DNA of 64,000 bases from Prevotellaceae bacterium KH2P17 (GTDB lineage: Bacteria > Bacteroidota > Bacteroidia > Bacteroidales > Bacteroidaceae). Below the pieces are notes generated by a model. The model did not search any database and was not told where the DNA came from. It was given only the letters and a program-made list of their open reading frames with translations. The stretch is taken from assembly GCA_900199655.1 (NCBI GenBank), contig FZRE01000008.1:85239-149238 (forward strand), written 5' to 3'. Made by a program: the position numbers and the translations under genes. Below are positions 8,098 to 17,520 of the stretch, piece by piece; position 1 is the first letter of the stretch, and each line of letters begins with the position of its first letter.

Positions 8098-9342
8098 ATG
8101 AAAATCGACATAGATACCTACAAGGAGATACTCGACACGCTGACGCGCAACAAGAGCAGGTCGTTCTTAACCGGGTTCGGCGTGTTCTGGGGCGTTTTCA
8201 TGCTCGTGGCACTCATCGGAGGAGGCAAGGGACTGAAGGAAAAGCTGTCCAACAACTTCGAAGGATTTGCCACTAACTCGGCTATGGTGTTTGCACAAAC
8301 AACCACGAAGCCCTACGCCGGCTACCGCAAAGGCCGCCAGTGGGACATGGTGTACAAGGATGTGGACCGCCTGAAAGCACAGGTTCCCGAGCTTGATGTG
8401 GTCTCCCCGATGCTCAGCAAGTGGGGAGGCAACGTCGTGTTCGGCGACAAGAAGAGCTCCTGCAGCGTCAAGGGACTGCTGCCGGACTATGCCCGCGTGG
8501 AGACGCCGCAGCTCTTCTACGGCCGCTACCTGAACCAGATGGACATGCAACAGCGCCGGAAAGTGTGCGTGCTGGGCAAGAAGGTGTACAAGACTCTGTT
8601 CCCCGGAGGCGGCGACCCGTGCGGAGAGCTGGTGCGCATCGACTCCATCTACTACCACGTAGTGGGCGTTGACTACAGCAGCGGCAACATGTCAATCAAC
8701 GGAAATGCCGAAGAGAGCGTCGTCATTCCCATCACCCTGATGCAGCAGGCGTACAACATGGGCGACCAGGTGCACCTCATCTGCGCCACCGCCAAGCCCG
8801 GCGTAACCATGAGCCAGATAAGTCAGCACATGCGTGAGGTGGTGGCCCGCGCCCATGCCGTTGACCCCACGGACGAGAAAGCCATAACCATCTTCAACAC
8901 GGAGGTGATGTTCGGCATGGTCGACAGCCTCTTCTCGGGCGTCAACTTCCTCATTTGGCTGGTGGGAATAGGCACGTTGCTGGCCGGTGCCATCGGTGTT
9001 TCAAACATCATGATGGTAACGGTACGCGAGCGTACGACCGAAATCGGCATCCGCCGTGCTATCGGTGCCACGCCCCGGATGATACTTTCGCAGATTATCA
9101 CGGAGAGCATCATCCTTACCGCCGTGGCCGGTATGAGCGGCATTCTCTTTGCTGTCTTCATCCTGCAGATGATACAGGTGGGCAACACTACGGACGGAAT
9201 AGTGAGCGCCCACTTCCAAGTGGGCTTCTGGACGGCCGCGGGCGCGGTGGTACTATTGAGTGTGCTGGGCGTATTGGCAGGCCTTGCGCCTGCCGCCCGC
9301 GCCATGAGCATCAAGCCCGTTGACGCCATGCGCGACGAGTAA
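8098..9342 (+). CDS. MacB-like ABC transporter permease (second of two)
   Basis: A 414-residue partner of the permease at 6573 with the same architecture. An N-terminal helix follows LDTLTRNKSRSFLTGFG, then a periplasmic MacB_PCD domain of about 230 residues and a three-helix FtsX domain containing VRERTTEIGIRRAIGATP. The start ATG directly abuts a C-rich tandem repeat, so the ribosome entry site differs from that of ordinary genes. The adaptor gene follows after 53 nt. Confidence 0.9.
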   Translation: MKIDIDTYKEILDTLTRNKSRSFLTGFGVFWGVFMLVALIGGGKGLKEKLSNNFEGFATNSAMVFAQTTTKPYAGYRKGRQWDMVYKDVDRLKAQVPELDVVSPMLSKWGGNVVFGDKKSSCSVKGLLPDYARVETPQLFYGRYLNQMDMQQRRKVCVLGKKVYKTLFPGGGDPCGELVRIDSIYYHVVGVDYSSGNMSINGNAEESVVIPITLMQQAYNMGDQVHLICATAKPGVTMSQISQHMREVVARAHAVDPTDEKAITIFNTEVMFGMVDSLFSGVNFLIWLVGIGTLLAGAIGVSNIMMVTVRERTTEIGIRRAIGATPRMILSQIITESIILTAVAGMSGILFAVFILQMIQVGNTTDGIVSAHFQVGFWTAAGAVVLLSVLGVLAGLAPAARAMSIKPVDAMRDE

Positions 9343-9395
9343 AGCTGAAAACAAAGCATCAAAAAGTAAAACGATAATAACTCTGGTAAGATTTT

Positions 9396-10514
9396 ATGAA
9401 AGGTAAATTGAAGTTTGTTGTGGCAGCCCTTGTACTGCTTGTGTTCATCGGAACCTTTGTGTTTCTCTGGTTCCAGTCGCGCCCGCAGGCCGTGGCTTAC
9501 GACGAGTTCGTTCCCAAGTACGAAGACCTGAAACGCACGTCGGTGGTGACGGGCAAGATTGAACCGCGCAACGAGGTGAACGTGAAGCCGCAGATTTCGG
9601 GCATCATCACCGAGATTATGAAGGAAGCCGGGCAGATGGTGCAGGCCGGCGAGATAATAGCACGCGTGAAGGTGATACCCGACATGGGGCAGCTTAGCTC
9701 CGCCCAGGCCCGCCTGAGGCTTGCCGGCGTGAACGTGAGGCAGGCCAGGATAGACTATGAGCGCCAGAAGACGCTCTACGACAAGGGGCTGATAAGCGGC
9801 AACGAGTACGACAAGGTGCGCCAGGCCTACCAGCAGGCACGGGAAGAGGTGCGTGCATCGCAGGACAATCTGGAGGTTGTACGCGACGGCGTTTCGCGCA
9901 ACAACGCCAACACGAGCTCAACTCTGATACGCTCCACCATTACCGGACTCATCCTTGACGTGCCGGTCAAGGTGGGCAACACGGTCATTCTGTCCAACAC
10001 TTTTAACGACGGAACCACCATAGCCACCGTAGCAAACATGGGCGACCTCATCTTCCGCGGCAATATAGACGAGACCGAAGTGGGCCAACTGGTGCTCGGC
10101 ATGCCCATGAAGATTACCATCGGCGCCATGACCGACACCCACCTACAGGCCAGCCTGGAGTACATCTCGCCCAAGGCCGTGGAGAGCAACGGCGCCAACC
10201 AGTTCGAAATAAAGGCTGCCATCAAGGGAGTGAGCGGCAGCCGCATACGTAGTGGCTACAGTGCCAATGCCGAGATAGTGCTGGCTCATGCCGACCACGT
10301 GCTCACGGTGCCCGAGAGTGCCATCGAGTTCAGCGGCAGCAACACCTTTGTATATATCGTGAAAGGTGCCGGAGAGGATAAAACCTACGAGCGCCGCAAG
10401 GTGGTCACGGGCCTGAGCGACGGCATCAACATTGAAATAAAGAAAGGACTGACGCCGAAAGACAAGGTGCGCGGCCCCAAGATAGTTAAGGATACGGGCG
10501 ACGACAAGCAGTAA
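9396..10514 (+). CDS. HlyD/MacA-type periplasmic adaptor (RND/ABC membrane fusion protein)
   Basis: A 372-residue membrane fusion protein. A single N-terminal membrane anchor lies at about residues 5-27. Half-lipoyl segments follow (GKIEPRNEVNVKPQISG and the matching half after the hairpin), flanking a helical coiled-coil hairpin at roughly residues 100-170 rich in Q, R and E. Beta-barrel and membrane-proximal domains follow. It would link the MacB-like permeases to an outer-membrane channel encoded elsewhere. It is the last gene of the efflux operon; a strong terminator begins 27 nt after its stop. Confidence 0.9.
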   Translation: MKGKLKFVVAALVLLVFIGTFVFLWFQSRPQAVAYDEFVPKYEDLKRTSVVTGKIEPRNEVNVKPQISGIITEIMKEAGQMVQAGEIIARVKVIPDMGQLSSAQARLRLAGVNVRQARIDYERQKTLYDKGLISGNEYDKVRQAYQQAREEVRASQDNLEVVRDGVSRNNANTSSTLIRSTITGLILDVPVKVGNTVILSNTFNDGTTIATVANMGDLIFRGNIDETEVGQLVLGMPMKITIGAMTDTHLQASLEYISPKAVESNGANQFEIKAAIKGVSGSRIRSGYSANAEIVLAHADHVLTVPESAIEFSGSNTFVYIVKGAGEDKTYERRKVVTGLSDGINIEIKKGLTPKDKVRGPKIVKDTGDDKQ

Positions 10515-10540
10515 CCGCCAAGGCGCAGGCAAACGAAAAA

Positions 10541-10573
10541 GGCAGCGGAGAGCGTTTCTCCGTTGCCTTTTTT
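10541..10573 (+). terminator. Rho-independent terminator of the efflux operon
   Basis: GGCAGCGGAGA pairs with TCTCCGTTGCC (one G-U pair in the RNA) around a short loop and is followed by TTTTTT. Confidence 0.9.
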
Positions 10574-10618
10574 GTTGGTTTTCTGGCTGATAGTGCTTTT
10601 GGTTCGGGTGATATCACT

Positions 10619-10826
10619 TCAACACCTACCACCCAACACCCATCACCCCAAGTTCTATCCATATATCACCCATCACCCAACACCCAACACCCCAAGTTCT
10701 ATCCATATATCACCCATCACCCAACACCCATCACCCCAAGTTCTATCCATATATCACCCATCATCCAACACCCATCACCCCAAGTTCTATCCATATATCA
10801 CCCATCACCCAACACCCATCACCCAG
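10619..10826 (+). repeat. 44-bp tandem repeat, family A, locus 2
   Basis: The marker AGTTCTATCCATATATCACC recurs at 10651, 10695, 10739 and 10783, exactly 44 bp apart each time. Between markers lie CACCCAACACCCATCACCCC-like steps. It resembles the array at 7887-8097 and passes directly into the family B element at 10834. With that element it fills the 449-bp gap between the convergent adaptor and amylase genes. Confidence 0.9.
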
Positions 10827-10833
10827 AAACTTT

Positions 10834-10899
10834 CGACACTTGTCGCACGATTGTTCGACACTTGTCTCACGTTCGTGCGACACCTGTCAAAACTTCCTG
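10834..10899 (+). repeat. Triple 22-bp inverted-repeat element, family B, copy 2
   Basis: Units start at 10834, 10856 and 10878, each 22 bp. The first reads CGACACTTGTCGCACGATTG. The element is preceded by AAACTTT, as in the other two copies. Confidence 0.85.
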
Positions 10900-10963
10900 C
10901 CCGGCCCCTTCGGCCCCTTTATCGGGGGATTGTGCTTCCCAGAGAGGTACGTTGCGGGCGCCG

Positions 10964-12988
10964 TCAGCGCACGATGTACTTCTTTCCGCCCACAATGTAC
11001 ACGCCCTTATGGAGGCCCCTCACGGCTTCTGTTACCGTAGAGGCGGAGCGGACGAAGCGGCCGTCGAGGGTGTAGACGTCGGCCCGGGCGGGCGCTGCAT
11101 CGGTGCGGATGTCACTGATGCCGGTAACAACATCCGTCACGTCTTTTACCTTGTAGTTGGCTCCTTCCTGCTCGGAGCTGATTTCAAAGTAGCTGTCCTG
11201 CTTCACGTTCTCCACGTTCACGGTCTGCGGTGCACCCGTGCCGATGCTGAACACGAAGTTGACAAAGTCGGTGGAGGAGTTGATGTTGAAGCTCTTTACA
11301 AACCAGCTCTTGCCTGCCTGGGTCTCTTTGGCGGTTATCTTGTCGCCCGGCCAGCTTGCATTTTTGGGGCTGTGAGAGCCGTCGCCGCCCCAAGTCCAGT
11401 AGTTGATGCCGCCCGATGCTGCCGCCCAGGCAGTGCCCGCGCTCTCTGCATTCACGTAAACCTTGATGGTATAGGGCTTGAAGTCGTTCACGGTATAGGT
11501 GCGGGTGATGACGCCCTTCACCGTTCCGGCAACGAGCAGGCCCACCTTCAGCACCGTTGTGCCTACGGGTATGGTTATCTGCTGGCCGTTGGTAGCCTTG
11601 GTGCTGGCAGCCGTAGGCTCCGTTCCGTCGAGTGTGTAAACCAGCTGGGTGGTGCCGGCTGATATGGCCTTGAGCGTTACCTGCTGCTCGCCGTCGTAGG
11701 TGCCGCCGGGCAGGTCGGCCCAAGCAGTCTCGGCAGAGCTCTTGCGGACGAAGTATCTCCAGTGGTAGCCCGATGCTATCTCGGCCCAGGCAGCCGTGGG
11801 TTGGTAGCTTCCGGCCTGGGTGCCGATGATGGCCAGCAGGTCTCCCTTGGTGCCTGTGGTCACGATACCCTGATATCCCGTGCCATTCGTGTAGTTGGTG
11901 TCGGTGTTACTCTCATTGGTAATGCCCACCAGCCGGCGCACGTCAATCATCTGCTTGATGTCTTGCTTGCAGTCCGCCCAGTGCTTCAGGAAGATGCAGG
12001 GCGTGCCCGGCATGGCCAGAATGTAGGCGTTTGCGGCCAGCGTATCTTTGAGTATGGGGTCCTGGGCGGCGTTGCTGCGGCGCTCGGTGTCGTGGTTCTC
12101 CACGAAGGTTACGGCGTAGCGGCGGTACGTACTGTTCTTTGCCAGCCCGCTGCCGGTGTTCAGGTTGCTCCATCTACCGTTGTTCACGGCGTCGCGCACG
12201 GTGTAACGGAGGGGGAAGTCGAAGGCAGCGCTGGTGATGGCTCCGTTAACCTTGGTGCCCTCAATCCAGCTTTGCACGTTGCCGGCGTTGCCGTCCCAGT
12301 ACTCGCCTACGGAGTAGGTGGGCTTTGAGTCGGTGTTGTAAATGCCCGTAAACTTGGCAGCGTAGCCCTTGACCATGTCGTAACGGAAGCCTGCATAGCC
12401 CAAGTCGCCCAGCAGCATCTTGAGGTAGGCCTTTACGTTGGCCTGTACGTTCAGGCTGTTGTGGTCGAGGTCGCGCATGCCGTCCCATCCTTCGCCCGTA
12501 TCGGGGTTGCTTCCAACGGTGTAGCCTTGGCTGGCCGCCTCGTCGTTGGATACGATGTCGGTGGACAGCAGGTGGTAGGTGTTGCCGTTGTAGGTCTCGG
12601 AGGGGAAGTCTGTCCAGCCCGATAGGGCCTTGCGGTGGTTGATAACCACGTCGGCAATGGTGCCTATGCCGTGGCTCTTGAAAGTGCTGATGAGTTTCTG
12701 CAACTCGGCCTTGGTGCCGAAGGAGCTGTCGTAATTCTCGAACCAATACAAGTCGTCGTAGCCCATAGAGAGCCCACCGCAGTTTCCGCTCTGCGGAATC
12801 CAGACGAGCGAGAAGTACTGGCCAAGTTCTTCGGCCTGTGCCTCAAGGTTCGTCCATTTGCTTGCGTCGAAGGAATCCCAGTAGAACCCCTGCAGCATTA
12901 CGCCGTTATAGGCGGCCGGCCAGCCCTGTGCAAAGAGGCTCAGGGGGAGCAGCAGCAATGATGTGAGTAAAGAGTATATTTTCTTCAT
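10964..12988 (-). CDS. Secreted alpha-amylase (GH13) with starch-binding and C-terminal sorting-like domains
   Basis: A 674-residue endo-acting amylase. A signal peptide covers about residues 1-20 with no lipobox cysteine. The GH13 barrel begins GVMLQGFYWDSF. The four conserved regions are DVVINH (113-118), GFRYDMVKGY with nucleophile D204, GEYWDG with acid/base E229, and FVENHDTE with D300. A chitobiase-like domain with YTLDGTEP (about 425-500) follows. A CBM26-like starch-binding module (about 505-600) includes NYWTWGGDG. The tail VYTLDGRFV...GVYIVGGKKYIVR resembles type A C-terminal signals for the type IX secretion system. It takes the place of SusG but differs in lacking a lipid anchor. 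It lies downstream of susF but has its own terminator-isolated promoter region and operator. Confidence 0.9.
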   Translation of the reverse strand: MKKIYSLLTSLLLLPLSLFAQGWPAAYNGVMLQGFYWDSFDASKWTNLEAQAEELGQYFSLVWIPQSGNCGGLSMGYDDLYWFENYDSSFGTKAELQKLISTFKSHGIGTIADVVINHRKALSGWTDFPSETYNGNTYHLLSTDIVSNDEAASQGYTVGSNPDTGEGWDGMRDLDHNSLNVQANVKAYLKMLLGDLGYAGFRYDMVKGYAAKFTGIYNTDSKPTYSVGEYWDGNAGNVQSWIEGTKVNGAITSAAFDFPLRYTVRDAVNNGRWSNLNTGSGLAKNSTYRRYAVTFVENHDTERRSNAAQDPILKDTLAANAYILAMPGTPCIFLKHWADCKQDIKQMIDVRRLVGITNESNTDTNYTNGTGYQGIVTTGTKGDLLAIIGTQAGSYQPTAAWAEIASGYHWRYFVRKSSAETAWADLPGGTYDGEQQVTLKAISAGTTQLVYTLDGTEPTAASTKATNGQQITIPVGTTVLKVGLLVAGTVKGVITRTYTVNDFKPYTIKVYVNAESAGTAWAAASGGINYWTWGGDGSHSPKNASWPGDKITAKETQAGKSWFVKSFNINSSTDFVNFVFSIGTGAPQTVNVENVKQDSYFEISSEQEGANYKVKDVTDVVTGISDIRTDAAPARADVYTLDGRFVRSASTVTEAVRGLHKGVYIVGGKKYIVR

Positions 12989-13014
12989 TTGGTGATATGT
13001 TTGATTGGCGGTTG

Positions 13015-13022
13015 CTAATTTA
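13015..13022 (-). promoter_or_regulatory. Candidate -7 box of the amylase gene
   Basis: On the minus strand the octamer reads TAAATTAG, five of six fixed positions of TAnnTTTG, 27 nt upstream of the ATG. It was chosen partly because it lies 56 bp from the operator, the spacing seen at the other three promoters. No -33 box is apparent. Confidence 0.4.
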
Positions 13023-13077
13023 CAACTTATTTTCTGTCAGCACGATACTTGATTTATGTCAATTAGGCTTTATTAAT

Positions 13078-13093
13078 GTGCAAACGATTGCGC
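13078..13093. promoter_or_regulatory. LacI-family operator, copy 1 (amylase)
   Basis: GTGCAAACGATTGCGC, identical over 16 bp to the sites at 20899 and 24741. The core GCAAACGATTGC is a pseudo-palindrome with the central CG typical of LacI/GalR operators. It ends 90 bp upstream of the amylase ATG. Confidence 0.8.
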
Positions 13094-13103
13094 TCATGGC
13101 CGC

Positions 13104-13143
13104 AAAATACAAAAGGCGACACCCGTTTTCGGATGCCGCCTTT
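13104..13143 (-). terminator. Rho-independent terminator of the susCDEF operon
   Basis: On the minus strand AAAGGCGGCATCCG pairs with CGGGTGTCGCCTTT (two G-U pairs, AAAA loop) and is followed by a T-rich run. It stands between susF and the operator of the amylase, so the amylase is not simply the last gene of the sus operon. Confidence 0.85.
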
Positions 13144-13194
13144 GCGATATGTAGCTTGATGAAGCTCTGAGTTCGGTGTGCTGTAAGCCGCCGC

Positions 13195-14604
13195 CTACGG
13201 CACTGGTTTCAGCTCGGCGTAAGGTGCGCGGGCTGCAGTGTTCTCCAAGTGGAGCACGATGTCGTACTTTCCTGCGCTGACCGGGATGTTGTCGTTGCTG
13301 CCCTGTACGAGCTTGGCGAGCGAACCTCCGAGGTTTACATTGCTCCAGCTCTGGTCCGAGCGGAACTTGATGCTGCCATCGGTCAGTGTAACGCCCTTGG
13401 CTGTCCAGGTGCGGCTGGCCGTATCGTAGGTCATAACGGTGCCGCTGTTCCAGCCGCCCGGCTGGCCGTCACCTATGATGTCGATGCTTGTAAACGGCGT
13501 GAACTTGTAGGTGAGGTTGGCCACATCTACCTCTACATTGTAGAAACCGTCGGCCGTGAGCTTGATGTCGCTCGAGCTGCCACTGTTGATGAGTACGCCT
13601 TCCTGCGGGTTACCACCATCCTGTCCGAGGTTCCATTCTCCGTTCCAGTCACTGAGGTTGGAGCGGAATTTGACGCCCGACTGCAGGTAGAGGGCTGCAT
13701 AATACTTGCCGTCGAAGTTGGGTCCGTAGAGTGAGAGACCGTCACCCCAGCCGGTGTTGTTACCCGTTTCGTAGATGAACTCGGCAAAGTTGAGCCCTTC
13801 ATAGCTCCAGGTCTGCTCCAGCATGTTAAAGGTAACGCGGTACTTCACGGCACCCGGCACGGCTGTAATCTTGAAGTTCTTGCCAACATTGTTGTAGTTG
13901 AACTTGCCTTCGTCGCCTGCAGCCAGGCAACTGTTCCAGTCGTCCGTGCCAATCTTTGACTCCGGCGTGAGCTTGAACTCGATGTCGCTGCCGCCGGCAG
14001 GTGCATCGAACACAGCCACAAAGATGGGGTCGGCATAAACATCGCCGCCGCCGTTGGCGAACTTGATGGTCTTGTTGCCGTTGTCCCAGCCCGTGAGGGA
14101 GCCGGTGAGGTAGTAGGCCTGCTCGATGACGGGCGCCTTTGGCGTTACGTTAACCTGCAGGGTGCCGGCGTCGATGAGGGCAGCCTGGCCGTTCCTGACG
14201 GCACTCACGTAAACGTGGGCATTGAGTACGCGGTTGGTGGGGCGCACTCCGTAGGCTGCGGCAATGAGTTCCTGCAACTCGGCAGCATTGGTAAGACCGG
14301 CCAGCGTGGTGTTGAGCGTGGTCGTGGTGGCGTTGTCAACGCCCTCGGGGGTCAGCTCTATGCGTGCATTTGCCAGCTCATAGCCCTCCGGCAGGGCGGC
14401 AGTGCTCAGCGTGAATGTCTTTACACTGTCGGCATCCTGATTGAGGTCAATGGCATCGGCAGCCGTAGCCGTGAAGCCGGGCAGCGTAACGGCGTCTTCC
14501 GGTGCGTAGCTCTGCGGGTCGGCCCAGTCGGTATAATCGTCACTGCAGGAGCCCATGAAGAGCCCTGCCAGTGCGAGTGATAGATACAATGATATCTTTT
14601 TCAT
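13195..14604 (-). CDS. susF: SusF-like outer-membrane starch-binding lipoprotein
   Basis: A 469-residue surface lipoprotein; B. thetaiotaomicron SusF has about 485. The signal peptide ends with a lipobox at GLFMGSC (C20), followed by acidic residues SDD that favour export to the cell surface. An N-terminal Ig-like domain is followed by tandem beta-sandwich starch-binding modules. Aromatic segments such as YYLTGSLTGWDN, GNNTGWGDGLSLYGPNFDG and GGWNSGT may form sugar platforms. It is non-enzymatic and helps hold starch at the cell surface. It is the last gene of susCDEF, 20 nt after susE, with a terminator beyond it. Confidence 0.85.
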   Translation of the reverse strand: MKKISLYLSLALAGLFMGSCSDDYTDWADPQSYAPEDAVTLPGFTATAADAIDLNQDADSVKTFTLSTAALPEGYELANARIELTPEGVDNATTTTLNTTLAGLTNAAELQELIAAAYGVRPTNRVLNAHVYVSAVRNGQAALIDAGTLQVNVTPKAPVIEQAYYLTGSLTGWDNGNKTIKFANGGGDVYADPIFVAVFDAPAGGSDIEFKLTPESKIGTDDWNSCLAAGDEGKFNYNNVGKNFKITAVPGAVKYRVTFNMLEQTWSYEGLNFAEFIYETGNNTGWGDGLSLYGPNFDGKYYAALYLQSGVKFRSNLSDWNGEWNLGQDGGNPQEGVLINSGSSSDIKLTADGFYNVEVDVANLTYKFTPFTSIDIIGDGQPGGWNSGTVMTYDTASRTWTAKGVTLTDGSIKFRSDQSWSNVNLGGSLAKLVQGSNDNIPVSAGKYDIVLHLENTAARAPYAELKPVP

Positions 14605-14624
14605 ATCTCTGTTGTTTTAATTGT

Positions 14625-15785
14625 TTACTTGATTTCGCCTGTTTCCTTCTGGAAGTTGAGGTACAGTTTCTGCCCTGCATCGCCGGCCACGCGGCTCTGG
14701 TCGCCACCGGTACCACGGTAAACTATCTTCTTGTCGAATACCATGAACTCGCTCTGCCACCAGTCGAAGCCAAGGTCAACGTAAGCACGAATGCCGCTGT
14801 CGTCGCCTGTAGGTATTGTCTGGGCAAATGCCGGAGAAACAAACTCGCCGTCGGCAGTTGTAGGTACGGTGAAGAGAGCAGCCTTCTCGCCCTTCTCCCA
14901 ATTGCCTCCTACGGTAGCCTTACCCATGAGGTACACGTTGGGTTGCTCGAAGCGGACGTCGTAGAGCAGGTCGCGTCCCTTTACGGTGCAGGTAACCACC
15001 ATGAGGTACCAGCCCGGTTTGTTGGATGCAATGTTGCCGCCGCCGTCGATGATCTGGTCGGCCAGCTCGCCGCTCTTCGTGATGCCGGCAAAGCCAACCT
15101 CGTTACCGTCCCAGGCCTTGGCTGCATTGAACTTGATGCCTTGGCTGCCAATCCAGACAAGATGCCAGTAAACACCGGGGTGACTGTGTACGGGCGCCAT
15201 CTCTACGGCATTGTCCCACTTGAAGTTGTCGAACTGTTCGCCGGTAATGTAGAGGTGCTCGGGAGCCGTTACAGGCGGCAGCGAGAAGAGCAGGTGCACC
15301 TGTTTCAGGGTCACGGTGTTCGAGAGTATCTCCGTGTTGGCTACGGGATCGCCGTTTGCTGTCAGCAAGTTGGCCTTTACGCGGATGTAGACGGGAATGT
15401 CCATCGGGAAGTCCTTGGTTTCTTCCTTACCCTGCTGCACTTCGAGGTCGGTCAGAGTGCTGGCCAGTTCGTCGGCCGGTACAGCCATCTTGGCAGTGGT
15501 AAAGGTGGTGCCGAGGTCGGCAGCATCGGACATGTCCTGCTTGGTTGCCACCTGCACAGTGTACTGCGTGGTGGCAGGGAAGCCGTAGTCGGGCTGCGAG
15601 CAGGTTAGCTCCACGGTCGTGGAGTTGGCCAAATCGTAAACGCCGTTGGCTGCCAGAGCTGGCGTGTTGAGCACGAACCGGGTTGGCGTTTGCAGCGTTG
15701 GGTTCGAGTCGTTGTCGTCGGAGCAGGCGGAAAAGAGGCACACGCCGCAAGCGAGCAACAGGGTTGACTTCAGTATCTTTTTCAT
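14625..15785 (-). CDS. susE: SusE-like outer-membrane starch-binding lipoprotein
   Basis: A 386-residue lipoprotein, essentially the length of B. thetaiotaomicron SusE (387). The lipobox is LFSAC with C21, followed by SDDNDSN. The N-terminal SusE domain (about residues 30-130) contains LNTPALAANGVYDL and is followed by carbohydrate-binding modules. These include LYITGEQFDNFKWDNA and VYLMGKATVGGNWEKG, where the tryptophans are likely starch contacts. The gene lies between susD (68 nt away) and susF (20 nt away) on the same strand. Confidence 0.87.
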   Translation of the reverse strand: MKKILKSTLLLACGVCLFSACSDDNDSNPTLQTPTRFVLNTPALAANGVYDLANSTTVELTCSQPDYGFPATTQYTVQVATKQDMSDAADLGTTFTTAKMAVPADELASTLTDLEVQQGKEETKDFPMDIPVYIRVKANLLTANGDPVANTEILSNTVTLKQVHLLFSLPPVTAPEHLYITGEQFDNFKWDNAVEMAPVHSHPGVYWHLVWIGSQGIKFNAAKAWDGNEVGFAGITKSGELADQIIDGGGNIASNKPGWYLMVVTCTVKGRDLLYDVRFEQPNVYLMGKATVGGNWEKGEKAALFTVPTTADGEFVSPAFAQTIPTGDDSGIRAYVDLGFDWWQSEFMVFDKKIVYRGTGGDQSRVAGDAGQKLYLNFQKETGEIK

Positions 15786-15853
15786 TTTCTATTCTTCTTT
15801 AGTTTATCTTTGATGGGCCGGAGAACCTTTCAGCCCTCCGGCCGAGCTTGCTT

Positions 15854-17503
15854 TTAGTAGCCTGTGTTCTGAAGGAGGTTCCTATTCATGAGCAGGTCGG
15901 TAGTAGGAATGGCAAAGATGTTGCGGTTGGCAGAGAAGTTCTTGCCTTCTGCTACGCCACCTTTCCAGGGCCAGTTGTAGTTGTTGTCGCCGCCGAAGCA
16001 GTTGAACCGGATGAGATCCGTACGTCTGCGGCCTTCGAAGTAGAACTCACGGCTCCACTCGTCCATGATGTCGCGCAGCGTGTAGCTGCCTGTGCGGGTA
16101 GTGGTGTGGGCACGTGCACGTATCTGGTTGATGTAGGCTGTACCCTCTGCCGTGGTGTTGCCACCGTTCTGTCGGGCCGTAGCTTCGGCGTAAGTGAGGT
16201 AAGCCTCGGCTGCCCGGAACAGGAAGAAGTCGATGTCGGGGAACTTAGTGTCCTTGGGGTTTGCACCCGATGCGCAGAAGTTAGCATACTTGGCAACGGC
16301 AAAACCCTTAACGAATTTGCCCAAATCATCGGCGGTTTCCTGCGATACGGTACGCTTCTCGTCGTCCTTTTCGCCACCTTTGCCGTCGAAGATGGCGCGG
16401 TCGTCGCCGGCTTCCTCGGGCATGTAACGGGCTTCAACGTGCGGAGCGTTGTTGTTGGGGAAGAACTTGTCGACGAGACTCTTGCGTGAGCGGATGCCTG
16501 CCCAGTTGGCGTTCATGGTGAGGTTAGCACTCTTGGTGCCCTGCGGGTCAACCACTACGTTGGCGTCATAGCATCCACCGGTGAAGTAGTTGGTACCGCC
16601 GTAGGCAGCAGTTGCCTTGCCGTCGAACTTAATAGGGAACACAGCTTCGACCGAAGCACCGTTCTCTCCGTTGTCTGCCAGGAAGAGTTGCTGGTATGCG
16701 GTCCATCCGTTCTTCTTCTCGCCGGTGTAGAGCTTGTAGGGCGAGTCGATTACTTTCTTGGCGTAGTCGGCTGCTTTCTGCCACTGGGCAGTACCCGTAT
16801 AGACCTCTGCATTGAGGTAGAGACGGGAGAGGAGCACCCATGCGGCGGCCTTGTCGGGGCGTCCGTAGCCTTCGTCGGCAGACGTTTTGGCTTTGGCGTC
16901 GGCCAGGTCGGGCTCAATGGTGAGCAGTTCCTGCTCCAGCCAGTCGTACATCTGCTTGCGGGTATAGCGCGGAGCATTCTCGGCCGAAACGGTTTCCGTG
17001 AAGCCCACGTTGCCGAAGCAATCCATCAGATAGTAGTATTCCAATGCACGGAGAAAGCGTATCTCGGCATCCATCTGCTTGTTCTGCCCGCCGAAGTCGG
17101 CCAGGAAGTTGTTGCAGTAGGTATAGCCTGTGGTGAGTCGATAGTAGAAGCCGCGCAGCATGGGGTGGCTGGCACCGTAGGTATTGAAGTTGAACTGCGG
17201 GATGCCTTCGTCGTTGGTCCAGTTACAGATGGCCTCGTCGGTGGTGAGTTCGTTGGCGTTGAAGAGCTGACGAACGAAGGCCGAGGTGCCGCCATCGAGC
17301 CCGTCAATGTCCGTGTCGCCGTCAGGGCCGCTGTTGCCGGCCATAGCCAGGTTGGCAAAGCACTTGTTGTAAGCCTGCTCAATGGCCGGAGTCGTAATCA
17401 GGTTGGGGTCTATAGGCTCCACATCCAGGTCGCCTACGCAGGAGCTAAGCCCCATGGCAAGCAGTGCGACAGCAGGAACAAAGTTCTTGATATATTTGTT
17501 CAT
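15854..17503 (-). CDS. susD: SusD starch-binding outer-membrane lipoprotein
   Basis: A 549-residue SusD/RagB family protein (SusD of B. thetaiotaomicron has 551). The lipobox is GLSSC with C22. The protein is rich in TPR-like helices, for example AEIRFLRALEYYYLMDCFGNVGF and the C-terminal IRARAHT...LRDIMDEWSREFYFEGRRR region, both hallmarks of the family. It forms the lid over the SusC barrel and binds starch helices. It lies 17 nt downstream of susC in the same operon. Assignment to starch rather than another glycan rests on the neighbouring SusE/F and amylolytic genes. Confidence 0.92.
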   Translation of the reverse strand: MNKYIKNFVPAVALLAMGLSSCVGDLDVEPIDPNLITTPAIEQAYNKCFANLAMAGNSGPDGDTDIDGLDGGTSAFVRQLFNANELTTDEAICNWTNDEGIPQFNFNTYGASHPMLRGFYYRLTTGYTYCNNFLADFGGQNKQMDAEIRFLRALEYYYLMDCFGNVGFTETVSAENAPRYTRKQMYDWLEQELLTIEPDLADAKAKTSADEGYGRPDKAAAWVLLSRLYLNAEVYTGTAQWQKAADYAKKVIDSPYKLYTGEKKNGWTAYQQLFLADNGENGASVEAVFPIKFDGKATAAYGGTNYFTGGCYDANVVVDPQGTKSANLTMNANWAGIRSRKSLVDKFFPNNNAPHVEARYMPEEAGDDRAIFDGKGGEKDDEKRTVSQETADDLGKFVKGFAVAKYANFCASGANPKDTKFPDIDFFLFRAAEAYLTYAEATARQNGGNTTAEGTAYINQIRARAHTTTRTGSYTLRDIMDEWSREFYFEGRRRTDLIRFNCFGGDNNYNWPWKGGVAEGKNFSANRNIFAIPTTDLLMNRNLLQNTGY

Positions 17504-17520
17504 AATTATAAGTCTTATGG

